From contig JAJGBQ010000003.1 of the NCBI GenBank assembly GCA_022457065.1, positions 186,001 to 250,000 of the forward strand: 64,000 nucleotides of DNA. Direction: 5' to 3'. This DNA is from Curvularia sp. ZM96. Taxonomy: Eukaryota; Ascomycota; Dothideomycetes; Pleosporales; Pleosporaceae. A program made the position numbers and the translations under genes. Positions 1 through 10,154 of this stretch are shown here, one piece after another (the first letter of the stretch is position 1; each line of letters begins with the position of its first letter). The notes beneath the pieces are model-generated. The model saw only the letters and a list, made by a program, of their open reading frames with translations. It made no database searches and was not told the DNA's origin.

Positions 1-482
1 CTACGTATACACACTCAACCCCTATTCATAAAGGACTTCTCAGCCACAGGAAAAAAATAGTGATTTCAAGTTTACACGCAAGCCAGTATATTTATGTGAG
101 TGAAGACAAAGCGCGTGCATTTATACGCTCCTTCTCAATTCACTGACAACATGGCATCAAGTACCACTGGTTCTTCTCTCTCCCTCTCTCAAGTAGGTTG
201 AAACAAGATGCATATAGAGAGAGAGAGAGACAAAAAGCAAACAAAGAAACAATTCATACGGTAATTATATCGGCTATACTACTATGTATGATACGATATG
301 GTACAGTGTGGTATCATCCAGGACATTAAATTTGTACAAACAAAAAGACAAAAAGAAAGAAAAAAGAAAGAAAGATATCCGAAATAGAAGCCAGCACTCT
401 CTCTCTCCAGTGAAAGAAAAAAACACACACATATATATACTCCTCCCCAGAAAACTCATTTCCCCATCTTCGCGGCTCTTTT
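1..482. other. Intergenic, low complexity
   Basis: No convincing gene. The stretch holds a GA dinucleotide run at about 216-230, an AAAG-type purine run at about 345-378, and short CT and TA runs. It lies just past the stop codon of the minus-strand DUF1349 gene, so part of it is probably that gene's 3' UTR. Confidence 0.6.
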
Positions 483-1406
483 TTAAAAAATCTCCAAACC
501 CTCAAAATCAACACACAAATTCCTTGCTTGGAACCCACCGCCCTCGGCGTGATTTCCTCCACCAGCCCGTCTTGCGTCAAACATGCTGAGTCCAAAATTG
601 GCTGGTCGACTGGCATACACGCCCACGCGAACCGCCTTGTCCTCGACGCCCCAGAAAAACCACGTCACCTCCCTCAGCTTTTTCCAGCCTACCATGTCGT
701 CCTCATACCAGACCCACAGTGCGTACCCGATGCGTTCGATCTTGACACGGAGATCGTAACGGCGCTGTTGGTGTGGCGGCAGCGCCGAGAGAGACCAGTC
801 TGCGCCGTCCGAGTTGGCCACGACCGAGGTAGCGTGGCACGCGTTGTTGCAGAATTCTAGGCCGACTTTGACCCATTTGGAAGCGGCTGGGGGTTGGGCT
901 GGGTATGCGGGTGGGGGGCCGCGGTCGCTGTTGCTGGGTCGCTGGGGACTACCGGTACCAGACGGATTGTGTGGTTCCAGATTGTCATTGTTGTCCGCTA
1001 TCGGATTTTGTGAGGGTGATGACGTTGCAGGCCGTTGTGTCGCGTCATCGTCTAGCAAAATATCGGCAATGTTGGGTACTTCGAGTGTTGTCGTCGATGC
1101 TGCTGCTGACGTTGTGGTTGTTCCTCCAGCTGTCGATGCCATGTGTCCTGGCGGTGTACCCGCAAATATGACCAACCCCCCTTGATCCCATTCCAGCTCC
1201 CAATCGGCAGAGACAGTAACCTCGGCAGCTATGAAAGGATTGCGCAGCGCAGTGTAGAGGATCGGGGCGGTTGATACATCGCCCGACGGGGGCTTTCTCC
1301 AGAGATCGGTATTTGGGGGCGCCGCCAAGGTAAACGAACCCAGCCATTCTGGCACATGGTCATCCGAGACATTGAGAGGCGTGAAGGAGGAGCTTGCAGG
1401 CGGCAT
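483..1406 (-). CDS. DUF1349-family protein
   Basis: Single-exon, 307-residue protein resembling the DUF1349 family, which has a concanavalin-like beta-sandwich fold; fungal members are of unknown biochemical function. The first ~95 residues hold the family's start (PEWLGSF, then WELEWDQGGLVIF). A low-complexity Ser/Thr/Pro-rich insert follows at roughly residues 95-175. The second half carries the other conserved blocks: WVKVGLEF, a DWSLSALPP stretch, IGYALWVWYEDD, W..LREVTWFFWG and VGVYASRP. The frame ends in TAA. I chose the ATG at 1406 because it is the first Met before the conserved start. There is no signal peptide or membrane helix, so it is probably cytosolic. The linker insert is longer than I would expect for a compact DUF1349 domain and may be disordered. 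The family call is fairly sure; the function is unknown. Confidence 0.8.
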   Translation of the reverse strand: MPPASSSFTPLNVSDDHVPEWLGSFTLAAPPNTDLWRKPPSGDVSTAPILYTALRNPFIAAEVTVSADWELEWDQGGLVIFAGTPPGHMASTAGGTTTTSAAASTTTLEVPNIADILLDDDATQRPATSSPSQNPIADNNDNLEPHNPSGTGSPQRPSNSDRGPPPAYPAQPPAASKWVKVGLEFCNNACHATSVVANSDGADWSLSALPPHQQRRYDLRVKIERIGYALWVWYEDDMVGWKKLREVTWFFWGVEDKAVRVGVYASRPANFGLSMFDARRAGGGNHAEGGGFQARNLCVDFEGLEIF

Positions 1407-3230
1407 GGTCTCGTTGGTGATTGCAAGTTTGGCCGTCTGTTGGTCTTGGACGGCGTATATATCGTTGTCTACGCGGTCTGGATCGGTAGTAGACGTGCGC
1501 AGTTCCGGCAGGTTGCCGAGCAGTGGTTGAGTGTTGTCTAGCTCTGTGTGACCAAGCTCGGAAGGTCATTCGCTTTGGCAAAAGCAAGGGTCCGGCTTAT
1601 GTCTTGCTTGGACAAGCATGTCACATAAACACATAAACTAGGGAGATCTGCGGGACAGAGGGAGAGTGAGAGAGAGAGGTTGTGAGACGCGCCTGCGCGG
1701 AAAGCCGTCGAGGAACTATCGCACGGTCAGCACGAAACCGTTCCATGTCATAAATAAGCACGCCCCCTTATACGGCGCCTGTTCGTTTTGCGCCTCAGCA
1801 CCTGTGGCGGCGTGCATCCCACGCGTGCAAACGCATGGATCTCATACTGTATATGTGCCTGCTCACCTATCCCTCTGTTTAGCATGCAAAGCGGCGGAAG
1901 AGCGCAGTTGCTTGGTTTCCTGAGCTGGACCTTGGGCCTCGTATTCTGGACACACCGACATTTCTGATGCTTGACGCTACTTGAGAGTTATATGCTCCGT
2001 CTGTAGTGCTTGGCCTAACCCAGTCTCGAGGTAGCTGCTGTTCATCCAAGCTGAGATGTTTCGCCACCGCATACAGTCCAGCAACCATGCGTCATGGCCA
2101 TTGCACTACGCAACGTGGACCTCAGCCAGTGCTTGGAATGGTCGTGGGTCGGTCCCAGCGGAGTCCCCAGTTGGAGAAGAGCGAAACGAGCATTTGCTGG
2201 AGAACCATGGCTGCTGAAGCGCAAAAGGTGAGGCGGCTTAGAGGCGATATTTCTCAGCCCCGCTACTGCGCCAACGAGAAGCGGCGAAATTTTCCTCTCC
2301 TTTGCCGCGCCTGAACACGTTTCGAGGGGCAAATGTGGCCAAACGGTGTGTCTTTTCAGCTGCTTGCAGTCGTTGCTGAATCTGGCACATTGGCTGGAAT
2401 CTCCAAAGGTGATGTTCTTCGGGTGAGGCGAGATGCAAGATTTGGTGGCAAGGACGGATGGCGGGTGTGCTGCAAGGTTTCACAGCAGAAGAGGTATGTT
2501 TTGCATATGCCCTTGCAATTGCATACGCGCTCGGCATCACTGGGCCTTTTTTCCCTCCCCCCCGCATACGTAATCAAGGGAAGCTGCAAGTCTTGCTCCG
2601 AAGACAGCCGCCATCCACCACCATGATGACTGCATATCGAGATTAGACATATATACATATATATAGAAGTGCATGTACATGTGTGCGCAGTGCATTTGTT
2701 GTCAACAGAAGCCACCTTATACCGTCATGTATCGGCGGCTGTATTGGGCAGCATGGCTTGTGTACGCCGCCCTTGTTTCCTGTACGTCGTCTTTCACCAT
2801 GCAGCTATCCGGTGATGCGTTGTCCATGTTTGATTCAATGCCCAGTTGCTCCAGTAAAAAGTATTCACTATGATTGGCAATACGGTGTTCAACGTGCTCA
2901 ATTATGTTATCAATGCTCGGTATCACACTCGAGGTCGGAAACCCAAAGAATGGATCGTCTCCCTGATAATATACCATTATTGTGATGTGGCATGTGGAAT
3001 GTGGACGCTGTTCCAGCTGCAGTGCAACGCAGCCAAGGCGTTGATTCCGGTCAACACGATGCAAACTTGGGAAGAAGAACAATAGCTGTGCTCCCGCTCT
3101 ATGCTGTGCATAGCTTCGCGACAGGACTCTGTAGCCTTAGTTCAAGACAAGATATCGATCGCGCAGCTTCTGTCTCCACTAAAGTCTGAGACTTGTATCA
3201 TGAAAAGCGGCCGTCTTTTGCATTTGCCTC
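1407..3230. other. Intergenic
   Basis: No gene supported. Several ORFs of 60-120 codons occur on both strands, but none shows a family motif or a consistent splice pattern. A GA-rich stretch lies near 1660-1680. The part next to 1406 should contain the promoter of the minus-strand DUF1349 gene. Confidence 0.5.
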
Positions 3231-3428
3231 ATGGATACTGAAGCGAGGCGACGTGTCTTCTTGCAGTGTCACATGGTGATACTGTACTCTTTACCCAGTG
3301 TCGTTATGTCTGAGTCCTACTGATTGAGCTTTTTTTTTCTCCCTCTAGTCAAACAATACATGGAAAACCCCGAGGCAGTCAAGGAGCTTTCCATGAAGGC
3401 ACAAGATCGGCCTCTGCCCAATTGGTGA
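3231..3428 (+). CDS. Possible tiny two-exon gene, or the last exon of an unseen gene
   Basis: A textbook fungal 3' splice site (branch-like CTGAT, a long T run, then CTCTAG) ends at 3348. It is followed by a short open frame with protein-like composition (reads KQYMENPEAVKEL, ends DRPLPNW) and a TGA at 3426-3428. One consistent 5' partner is an ATG at 3231 with a donor at 3253 (GTGTCT) in matching phase. That gives a charged peptide of about 33 residues. The donor is weak, and the exon may instead belong to a gene whose other exons I could not find. No family recognised. The acceptor and final exon look real; the start is a guess. Confidence 0.3.
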
Positions 3429-4469
3429 TCATTCTGTAATCTCATGGTCGATCCGGGATTGTCATGACACGTGAGCTAGCAGGTTGCCCCGCCCAAACCA
3501 TTGGGAGACAATCTCGTCAAGTCATTTCCGGCCGCATTGCGAAACCATGATTCGATTGAGAATTGGAAGTACGAACCTGAGTGTCGGTGAATCTAGACAG
3601 TAGCGCTGGGACTATACTCGGATTCTGAGTGGGCCGATAGGGCATAAGGTTTGCCTAGACAATCTCTCCATCTGACCAGAAGAAGTTTGATGAATAGGGA
3701 CATGTCTAACGCGCACATGTCAAAAAGCTCCGAATTACCGCTATCGTTAGCTCTTGCATTGTGCCCTTGTGACAAGTGCTAGCGCGTAGTCGCGACATGC
3801 TGCTTCCTTACCCATAGTAGTGGAGCCAATCAGAGGGTCGAGGCTCGCATGCCGCCATCACAGTCATAAGTCGACTATAATGATGCATACCTGCAACGGC
3901 GCGGGTGCGAGCAACATGGTCCATCCTGTGCAATTTGTGCTTGTTGGTCGATCTTTGCGTGCATAGTGTCCCCATGATCGTACGATGGTTGAGTTTGAAA
4001 AAACCCGGTTTAGTGAGGAGAAAGATCGACAGACAGGGAATAGATCCGGACATAAATCGTGAGCAGTGGGGCTAAGTCTTGTCCATGAGGGTCTTGAGTG
4101 CGATGGGGGTCAAGACGATCAAGCCATGTTGGAAATTACTGTGATTTGTGGTAGCATGGAAATAGCCGTTTGTGGAAATGGGTGCGCCATGGGGTCAAGG
4201 AACCGACCCAGGAAGCGAGAGCCTGTAGTGGGTATAGTGAGGCGACCCAGGCAGAAGGCGCTCTGGAAAACATGGCAAACTACGAATACTAACTAGAGTT
4301 TAATTGCCTAGGCAGCGTGAAACAAGGCAAGGCCGTCTAGATCCCTACTGATAGTGATTTTGACAGTATAAGGTACGAGAGTTGGATGAGAAGAAAATGG
4401 TGTGATGTGGTATAGCGTCATGTCCAAGCGAGAGATGGTTTTGGACGTAGCCGTTGACAAAGCATGCCA
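3429..4469. other. Intergenic
   Basis: No supported gene. Short ORFs on both strands have no recognisable content. The right end is probably the 3' UTR of the minus-strand methyltransferase gene that stops at 4470. Confidence 0.5.
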
Positions 4470-5435
4470 TTAGGCTTTTCTGTAAACGCTGATGCGACGA
4501 GGTAGTTGATGGGAAGAAGCGCAAAGATGTAGGCCTTGGTCGCGGAGCAGCTGGTCAAAGGAGTCTTCTGGACGGTACTTTAGCTGGTTCAAGGATTGCT
4601 GGAAGTGCGGAGCATGGTTAGGGCGAACGGCCTTGAGATATGAATCCCAGGGCTGAAGCTCAATGGCAAGATATCCGCCTTGGGTGAGGGAGTGGCTGCA
4701 CTTGGCGAAGAAGGCGACCAGGCCTGGATCGCCATGCTCGAGATGGATCCATTTGATGACGGATAAAGCTAGGATGACATCGTAAGAGGGCTGGACGGGT
4801 TGGCCGGTAGGCAGGGCCCAGTCCGCGGCGAAGAAGCAGACGCGAGGCCGGTGGGCAGGCTTGGCTTGGGGCTCTACGCGATAGCCATGGGTGAGCAGGG
4901 CCGAGATTGGGAAGTAGTCGACAACGGGCGGCGAACTAGCGGTAGGGGGCCGACGGCGGGAGGCGCGCAGGGCATAGAGCTTCTCGGCCTGGCCAACGAG
5001 GACGGGATCAATGTCGACGCCGGCCACGGAGGCGGCATCAAAGTCAAAGGCTGCAGGCAGGTTTGGCATCAATATCAAGCACATGGCTGCTATAGTGGGC
5101 TGGGGGCGGCGGCCGGGGCATCCTGGGCGGGCACTTACCGAGTTGCACACTGACGGTGCCCGCGTTTGCGCCCACGTCGAGGCAGTGCTTGGCGGTGAAG
5201 AGGTCGGGGATCAGCGTATTGAGGATTTTCAGACGCGGATCCACGACATGAGTGGCAGAGGCTGGGGGTTTTGCGACGCCACTGTAATCTGCGGCGGAGG
5301 AGGAGTTAGCGAGGGCGGATCGAGGCAGGCGGTGCCGAGCAGGCGGCCGGTTCGAGTAAGGCGAGGGGGCGTGGGAACCGTTCAGGGCAAAGCTGGGTGG
5401 CACGCACCATGGTAGTTGCCAAACCTGGCAGCCAT
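4470..5435 (-). CDS. Bin3/MePCE-type RNA 5'-cap methyltransferase
   Basis: Three exons (5408-5435, 5139-5288, 4470-5050; donors GTGCGT and GTAAGT) encode 252 residues. This is a class-I SAM methyltransferase of the Bin3/MePCE/BCDIN3 type. The start FGNYHDYSG matches the family's N-terminal GNYxxY motif. SAM motif I is CLDVGANAGTVSVQLG, and GVDIDPVLV supplies the acidic ribose-binding residue. Later blocks are VILALSVIKWIHLEHGD, the hallmark QPWDSYLKAV, and a C-terminal region predicting RISVYRK. Family members methylate the gamma-phosphate of small RNAs: 7SK in animals, and U6 and telomerase RNA partners in fission yeast. Which RNA is used here is not visible. I chose the ATG at 5435 for its strong context (GCCGCCATGG) and because the GNY motif follows directly. 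The tail is shorter than in metazoan MePCE, as is usual in fungi. Confidence 0.88.
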
Positions 5436-8028
5436 GGCGGCAGCGAGCAGCCAGGGTTGGAGGCTGGCGGGGATGTCGATCACGACCGGGCAGCTTTGCG
5501 GGTGGCCTGTTGTGGACAAGTGGCGACGTGATTCATGCGATGTCGAGCAGTAGCAGCCTGTTGACGTGTTTGGAGGGCGCGAGGGATGGATGGCGGACAG
5601 ACGGGGAGATGAGGCGAGGGGACGAGGCGGCGAGGCGAGGCGGGCGGGTGTGCGGGCGAGATGGGATAAGACGCGACGAGATGAGACGAGGCAATACAAT
5701 ACTATACAATACAATAAGACGAGACGAGGCCTGGTGGATGGCCCGCCGTGTGGATGGCGGATGGCGACGAGCAAAAGGGCATAGGATGGAAGTGGAATGC
5801 CATGGGATTAGGATACGTGTGCGAGCGAGGCAAAGGGAAGGAGCTCGCTAAGACGCGTCCCTGCCAGCGCGTCGCTCCTCCCTCTCTCCAACACAGTCTC
5901 CCACTCCCTCACTCCAGCCAACCAGCCAGCCAGCCCATCATCACCCATCCATCATGAACCCACCCAGCAATCAATCAATCAATCCATCCATCCTCGGCTC
6001 CAGCCAACCAGCCCTGGCGTCGAAATGGAGCCAGGTGAGGGGTAGGCCATGTCTGGAAGCGAGAGTATCGAGTGCAGGGCCAGCCCAGGGCCGTCGAGTC
6101 AAAGCAGCAATGCGCCCGCTCAACGTCGCACAGAGCGGACTTGGCTGCGCCGGGGTGAGCGCAGGTACGCTGGATACGATACGTGCTCGCAGCAATACTC
6201 GTCACTTAGGGGCTCTACCGCACCCACGATACCAATAAATACGACTCTGGCGACGTGCTTGCGCTAGGCTGTCCCCAAGGGCGGCATGTCCCGGCGTTGC
6301 AGCCAGTGCAACATCATGGACAATACAATACACACTCACCACTATGGACCCAGAGCAGCACAGCGACTGCCAGAGTGCCAGGCCAACTGCCGCAGCCCCC
6401 AGGAGCACCCTCAATATCTTCCGCCCGCACCCATGCCTGCCTGGCTCGTGCCTCCATGTGCGTCAGACGCCCACATGTATGGATGTACGTACATATGTAG
6501 CCATGTATGTATGTCTCGGCCGGTCGAGCACAAAGTGCGTGCCTCTGCATCGTCCACTCTCCCAAAATCCCGGAATTGGGCAGACCCGTTTCGACCCTGG
6601 TCGGCACTATAGCCCATCATTCACCGTGCCAGCAGACCCCACCGAGCAACGCGGAGACGGACACGAAAGGCCTCGCAGGGCAGATCGCTTTTAGCCGCAA
6701 CCCGCCGGTCTGCCATTGGGCACCCTGCCCTGCTCTCTGACAGATGAAGCTCTTCAAGCCCTCTGGCCGAGAACACTAAACTGTTCGATTCGACCCGTCC
6801 CCTCCCCTTTACCCCCCCACCACCCTCGCAACAGCGTTGCAGGCAGGTGGTCTAGGCACACCCACACCCGCTTCGCAATGCTACCTCCGCTCCCTACAGC
6901 ACTGCCGCAGCCCCCCTCCTAACCCCCAGGCATCAGGCTACGTGATATTTGGCATGTTGCTCCATATTGGCTGCCCGCCGCGTTACAGCGTGCGACGCCC
7001 TGGCCAGCCGTGACTCCAAAACCACCTGGCCTGCAAAACAGGCACGCCGTTGTCTGTCTCTTTCTTTTTACCCGGCCTCGACCCTGTTTTGGTCAAGGCC
7101 GCGAAAACACTTCCATAGAGGCCAGAAAGAGAGAAACAAAGAAAAAAAAACCGGCGCGTGGATGCTTCCCAAAACCCACTGCTGCATGTGGTGGAAAGCG
7201 AGTGGAGGCCCACAGCGACCACATGCGTCAGCTAGTCCGGCATCACCCTAGACATGATGTGACTGATTGAATGAACGGAGCCATGGGCGGGTGATGGGGT
7301 GGATGAATAAATGGATGAATGAATAAACATCGTCCCACGACTGGGTGAATGATTGAAACAACCATCATGCCGCTGCTCAACTGCCTAACCACTACTTTTC
7401 TCCTGGTACCACCACGACAACCGCCACAGCCATGACCTCGACTCTCTCCATCTCAACGCTGGCAAGACGGTAGCTGCAAGCCATCTACCCGCCCTTCATA
7501 TGGCTTCGCTCCAGCCCACACGTCAGAATCTGGGGGTCCACGAACTAGCCGTCCGCCAAGCTCGGATCCACACATCACGCAGCATCCATCGCTGCACTTA
7601 TCGCTGTCCTGGTCGAAATTTATGCTCCGAGCCGGCTACGCTTGACGGTTGGCGTGAGGCTTGCCAGTGAACTAGGGTGCCTGCGGGTCCGCCCCGGTCT
7701 GCATCCTGCCCTCTTCCCGGGCGGCCGTTGTTTTAATGTGTCTGAGCGCCTCTCCACCTTAACGTCCCCATTACTGAATTGAAGCAGCCGGGCGGCGATC
7801 TGGCTGTTGGCGATCCAGATACGTACAGGGTTGCCTACAAGGGGCTCTTCAACTATAAACCACTCATGCCGCCACACTAGAGGCAATGCTGCATTCCTGA
7901 CGTCCTGTCCAACTCTGCACCACGCCCGGACGCTCCCAGTCTGAAAAGAGCCTCCAAATTGAACACAGACGTGATCCAAATGCGGCTGCGTGCATCGTGT
8001 CCTGGTTCGGGCAAATAACAATACACGC
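5436..8028. other. Long GC-rich intergenic region
   Basis: About 2.6 kb without a supported gene, between a minus-strand and a plus-strand gene, so it holds two divergent promoters. It contains many simple repeats: an ATACA-type run near 5693-5717, CCAT/CAAT runs near 5930-6000, CATGTATG-like repeats near 6475-6510, and GGATGAAT-type repeats near 7300-7330. Overlapping ORFs here are low-complexity and lack family motifs. Confidence 0.6.
5693..5717. repeat. Short tandem repeat (ATACA-type)
   Basis: Imperfect pentamer run of AATAC/ATACA units within the divergent promoter region. Probably slippage-derived. Confidence 0.6.
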
Positions 8029-9542
8029 ATGTCCCAACCACCTCCTGTTCCTCCTCCCCCGTCGCTCCCTCTGTCAACTGCTTCTCGCCCGTCTTCAGAC
8101 ATGACGGAGACTCAGAAACCTCCCGTCTTCTCCCCACCAGCCTTCCTCGACTACGCCCATCGTCGCCTGCCCCCGATAGAGATCCCGCCAGACGCTGTAC
8201 CACCCCGGCCGGATCACCACTTCCGTTCACCCATCAACCAATTACCCTCGATCCATTCTGGACTGCCTCCACGGCATGATTACCCACAGCCTCCTTCAGC
8301 ACAAAGGCCACCACCGCCACCACCAGCAGTAGCAGTAACAGCAGCACCAGCAGCACCAGCGCCCGTCGACAAGCTGTTACAACCTTCCAACCCATATACC
8401 CCACCCAGATCCGATCCACCCTATTCTCCTCGGCAATACGGACCTCCCATTTCGCCACGTTCGGAATATGACAGCAGAGGTCCTCGTAGATTGACCGAGC
8501 AGCGATATTCCTACGAGGAGTACCGCCCCTTTCAACGCCATGCACCGCATCCGGAACAAGGGTATTCATCTCTTGCTTCCCCAATAGAGTCGTCGCAACA
8601 GAGACCTTACGCCCCACTCCCGTCGCCTGCGTATACTCCCAGCTACGCATCAAGTAGCACTCCGTTTCGCGGATCTGTAGGTTCCCAGCAACATGCGCAA
8701 TCCCATCAAGGTTCCGTAGGAGCGCCTTTAGGTCCAGTTGCTTACCCGGAGCCCCCGAAAGCTGCTCCCCCGCCTCGAAAACAACCACGGGCTATCCCAC
8801 TACCAGGCTCCATACCGCAGCCAGTATACAACGAGCAACTGTAAGTGTGCTTGCTCCCGTGAACACCAAGGTGAAAACTCTTCTGACCAACTGCAGCAAC
8901 CTCAACTATGAGCTCCGTGTACGACAGCAGCCCATTGCCGCGCGGGCGTGCGGATTTGGCGAACGCGACCGAAGGGTTATTGACCCTCCACCCATCATCC
9001 AGTTACTAGTGACAGACCCAAAAACTGGTGTTGCGGAACAGGAAGAACTGCGCTATTCGCTCAACGTGGTGCACTGCACGCTTTGGAATGCAGAGGGGAC
9101 CAACGAAGAAACGGCGCTTATACAACCCGACCGACGAACGACACGACGATTGATGGGTCAGCTTGTAGCTTCGCCATCGGTAGCCAAAGATGAGCACGAT
9201 GTCGAGGGCTGTTTCTTCTGCTTCCCCGATCTTTCATGCCGCACACATGGCAAATACCGACTCCGGTTTGTGCTTATGCGCATCGACCCTATGAACCTAC
9301 ACGTAGGAGGATTCTCGCCCATCTTGACTGAGGTCCTGAGCGATGTATTCACCGTCTATACAGCCAAAGACTTTCCCGGTATGCGACCGAGTAGTGCTCT
9401 TACCCGGGCATTGAAGCTACAGGGCTGCAACATCCAAGTCAAAAAGGGCAACGAAAAGGCACTTGCGCGTAAACGACTCACAGCAAGCCAAGAGCATGAC
9501 AACGCAGATGAAGAGGAGCTCAAGAGGCGGCGTAGAGAGTGA
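8029..9542 (+). CDS. velC: Velvet-domain developmental regulator, VelC-like
   Basis: Two exons (8029-8840, 8897-9542; 56-nt intron GTAAGT...CTGCAG) encode 485 residues. The first ~270 are disordered and very rich in Pro, Ser, Gln and Ala. The velvet domain fills roughly residues 272-440: LNYELRVRQQP, ARACGFGERDRRVIDPPPIIQL, then NVVHCTLW and the GCFFCFPDLSCRTHGKYRLRF block, then HVGGFSPILTEVLSDVFTVY. A basic tail (KRRRRE) may be a nuclear signal. Velvet proteins are NF-kB-like DNA-binding regulators of sporulation, sexual development and secondary metabolism. The uninterrupted C-terminal velvet domain behind a long Pro-rich head fits VelC. VelB has an insert inside the domain, and VosA places the domain at the N-terminus. 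A GTG lies 13 codons upstream in frame, but the ATG at 8029 is the first usable start. Velvet is certain; the VelC subtype is likely. Confidence 0.88.
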
Positions 9543-10154
9543 TGTTCACTACCCATACTTCATCTTTCCTGACTGGCTTTTCGCATAACCATTATTTCTA
9601 GCGGGCGGCGCCGACTGGTCCATTAGGGGATATCTGAAGCATTTTTCGCAGATACCGATTTTGCATATTGACGACGCCATGAAACAAGTGCATTTCTCAC
9701 CCACATTTGTTTTCTCTTTATATTTCCGTTCACGATTAGCAGTGGTGCCGTGGTAGTGGGTAGTAGCAAGGCCGTTTCATGCGGCGTTTGCGCAAACTGG
9801 CGGATGACGGAGGGTGAAACTTCGGAGGACTCGATCTGGCAAATCGTTTTTTGTACTTGCATTTGGGAACTCCAGTGATGAGAGAGCACGATACCATTCC
9901 ATAGCCCGTTATTCGCAGTCGATAGAAGTCATTTTCTCACAACGTACAACAGAAACCATGCTGGAGGCCAATGAAAAGTGACGTGTATTGTTAGCCTGCG
10001 CAGGGCGGAGGGGAAAGGCGCCACTAGTTTTAGCCCCACTAACAAAGATGGCCCATGCGCCCGATTTTCTCTTCAAGTTGCACGCGTGTGAAATCTCGAA
10101 TTTTCTTTTCTTCCCTCCCCTTCCCCACAAACATTCAAGGCACTGCAAGCAATC
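9543..10154. other. Intergenic, velC 3' UTR and CTP synthase promoter
   Basis: About 0.6 kb with no gene. The last ~100 bases before the ATG at 10155 are pyrimidine-rich (TTTTCTTTTCTTCCCTCCCC), common in promoters and 5' UTRs of strongly expressed fungal genes. Confidence 0.5.

Noticed and set aside
2717..3082. Minus-strand ORF of 121 codons
   Set aside because: Reads reasonably but lacks a clear start context, splice logic or homology-like motif. Cannot be separated from chance.
7990..8028. Extending velC upstream to a GTG at 7990
   Set aside because: Nuclear genes of fungi start with ATG almost always; the ATG at 8029 is in frame and well placed.
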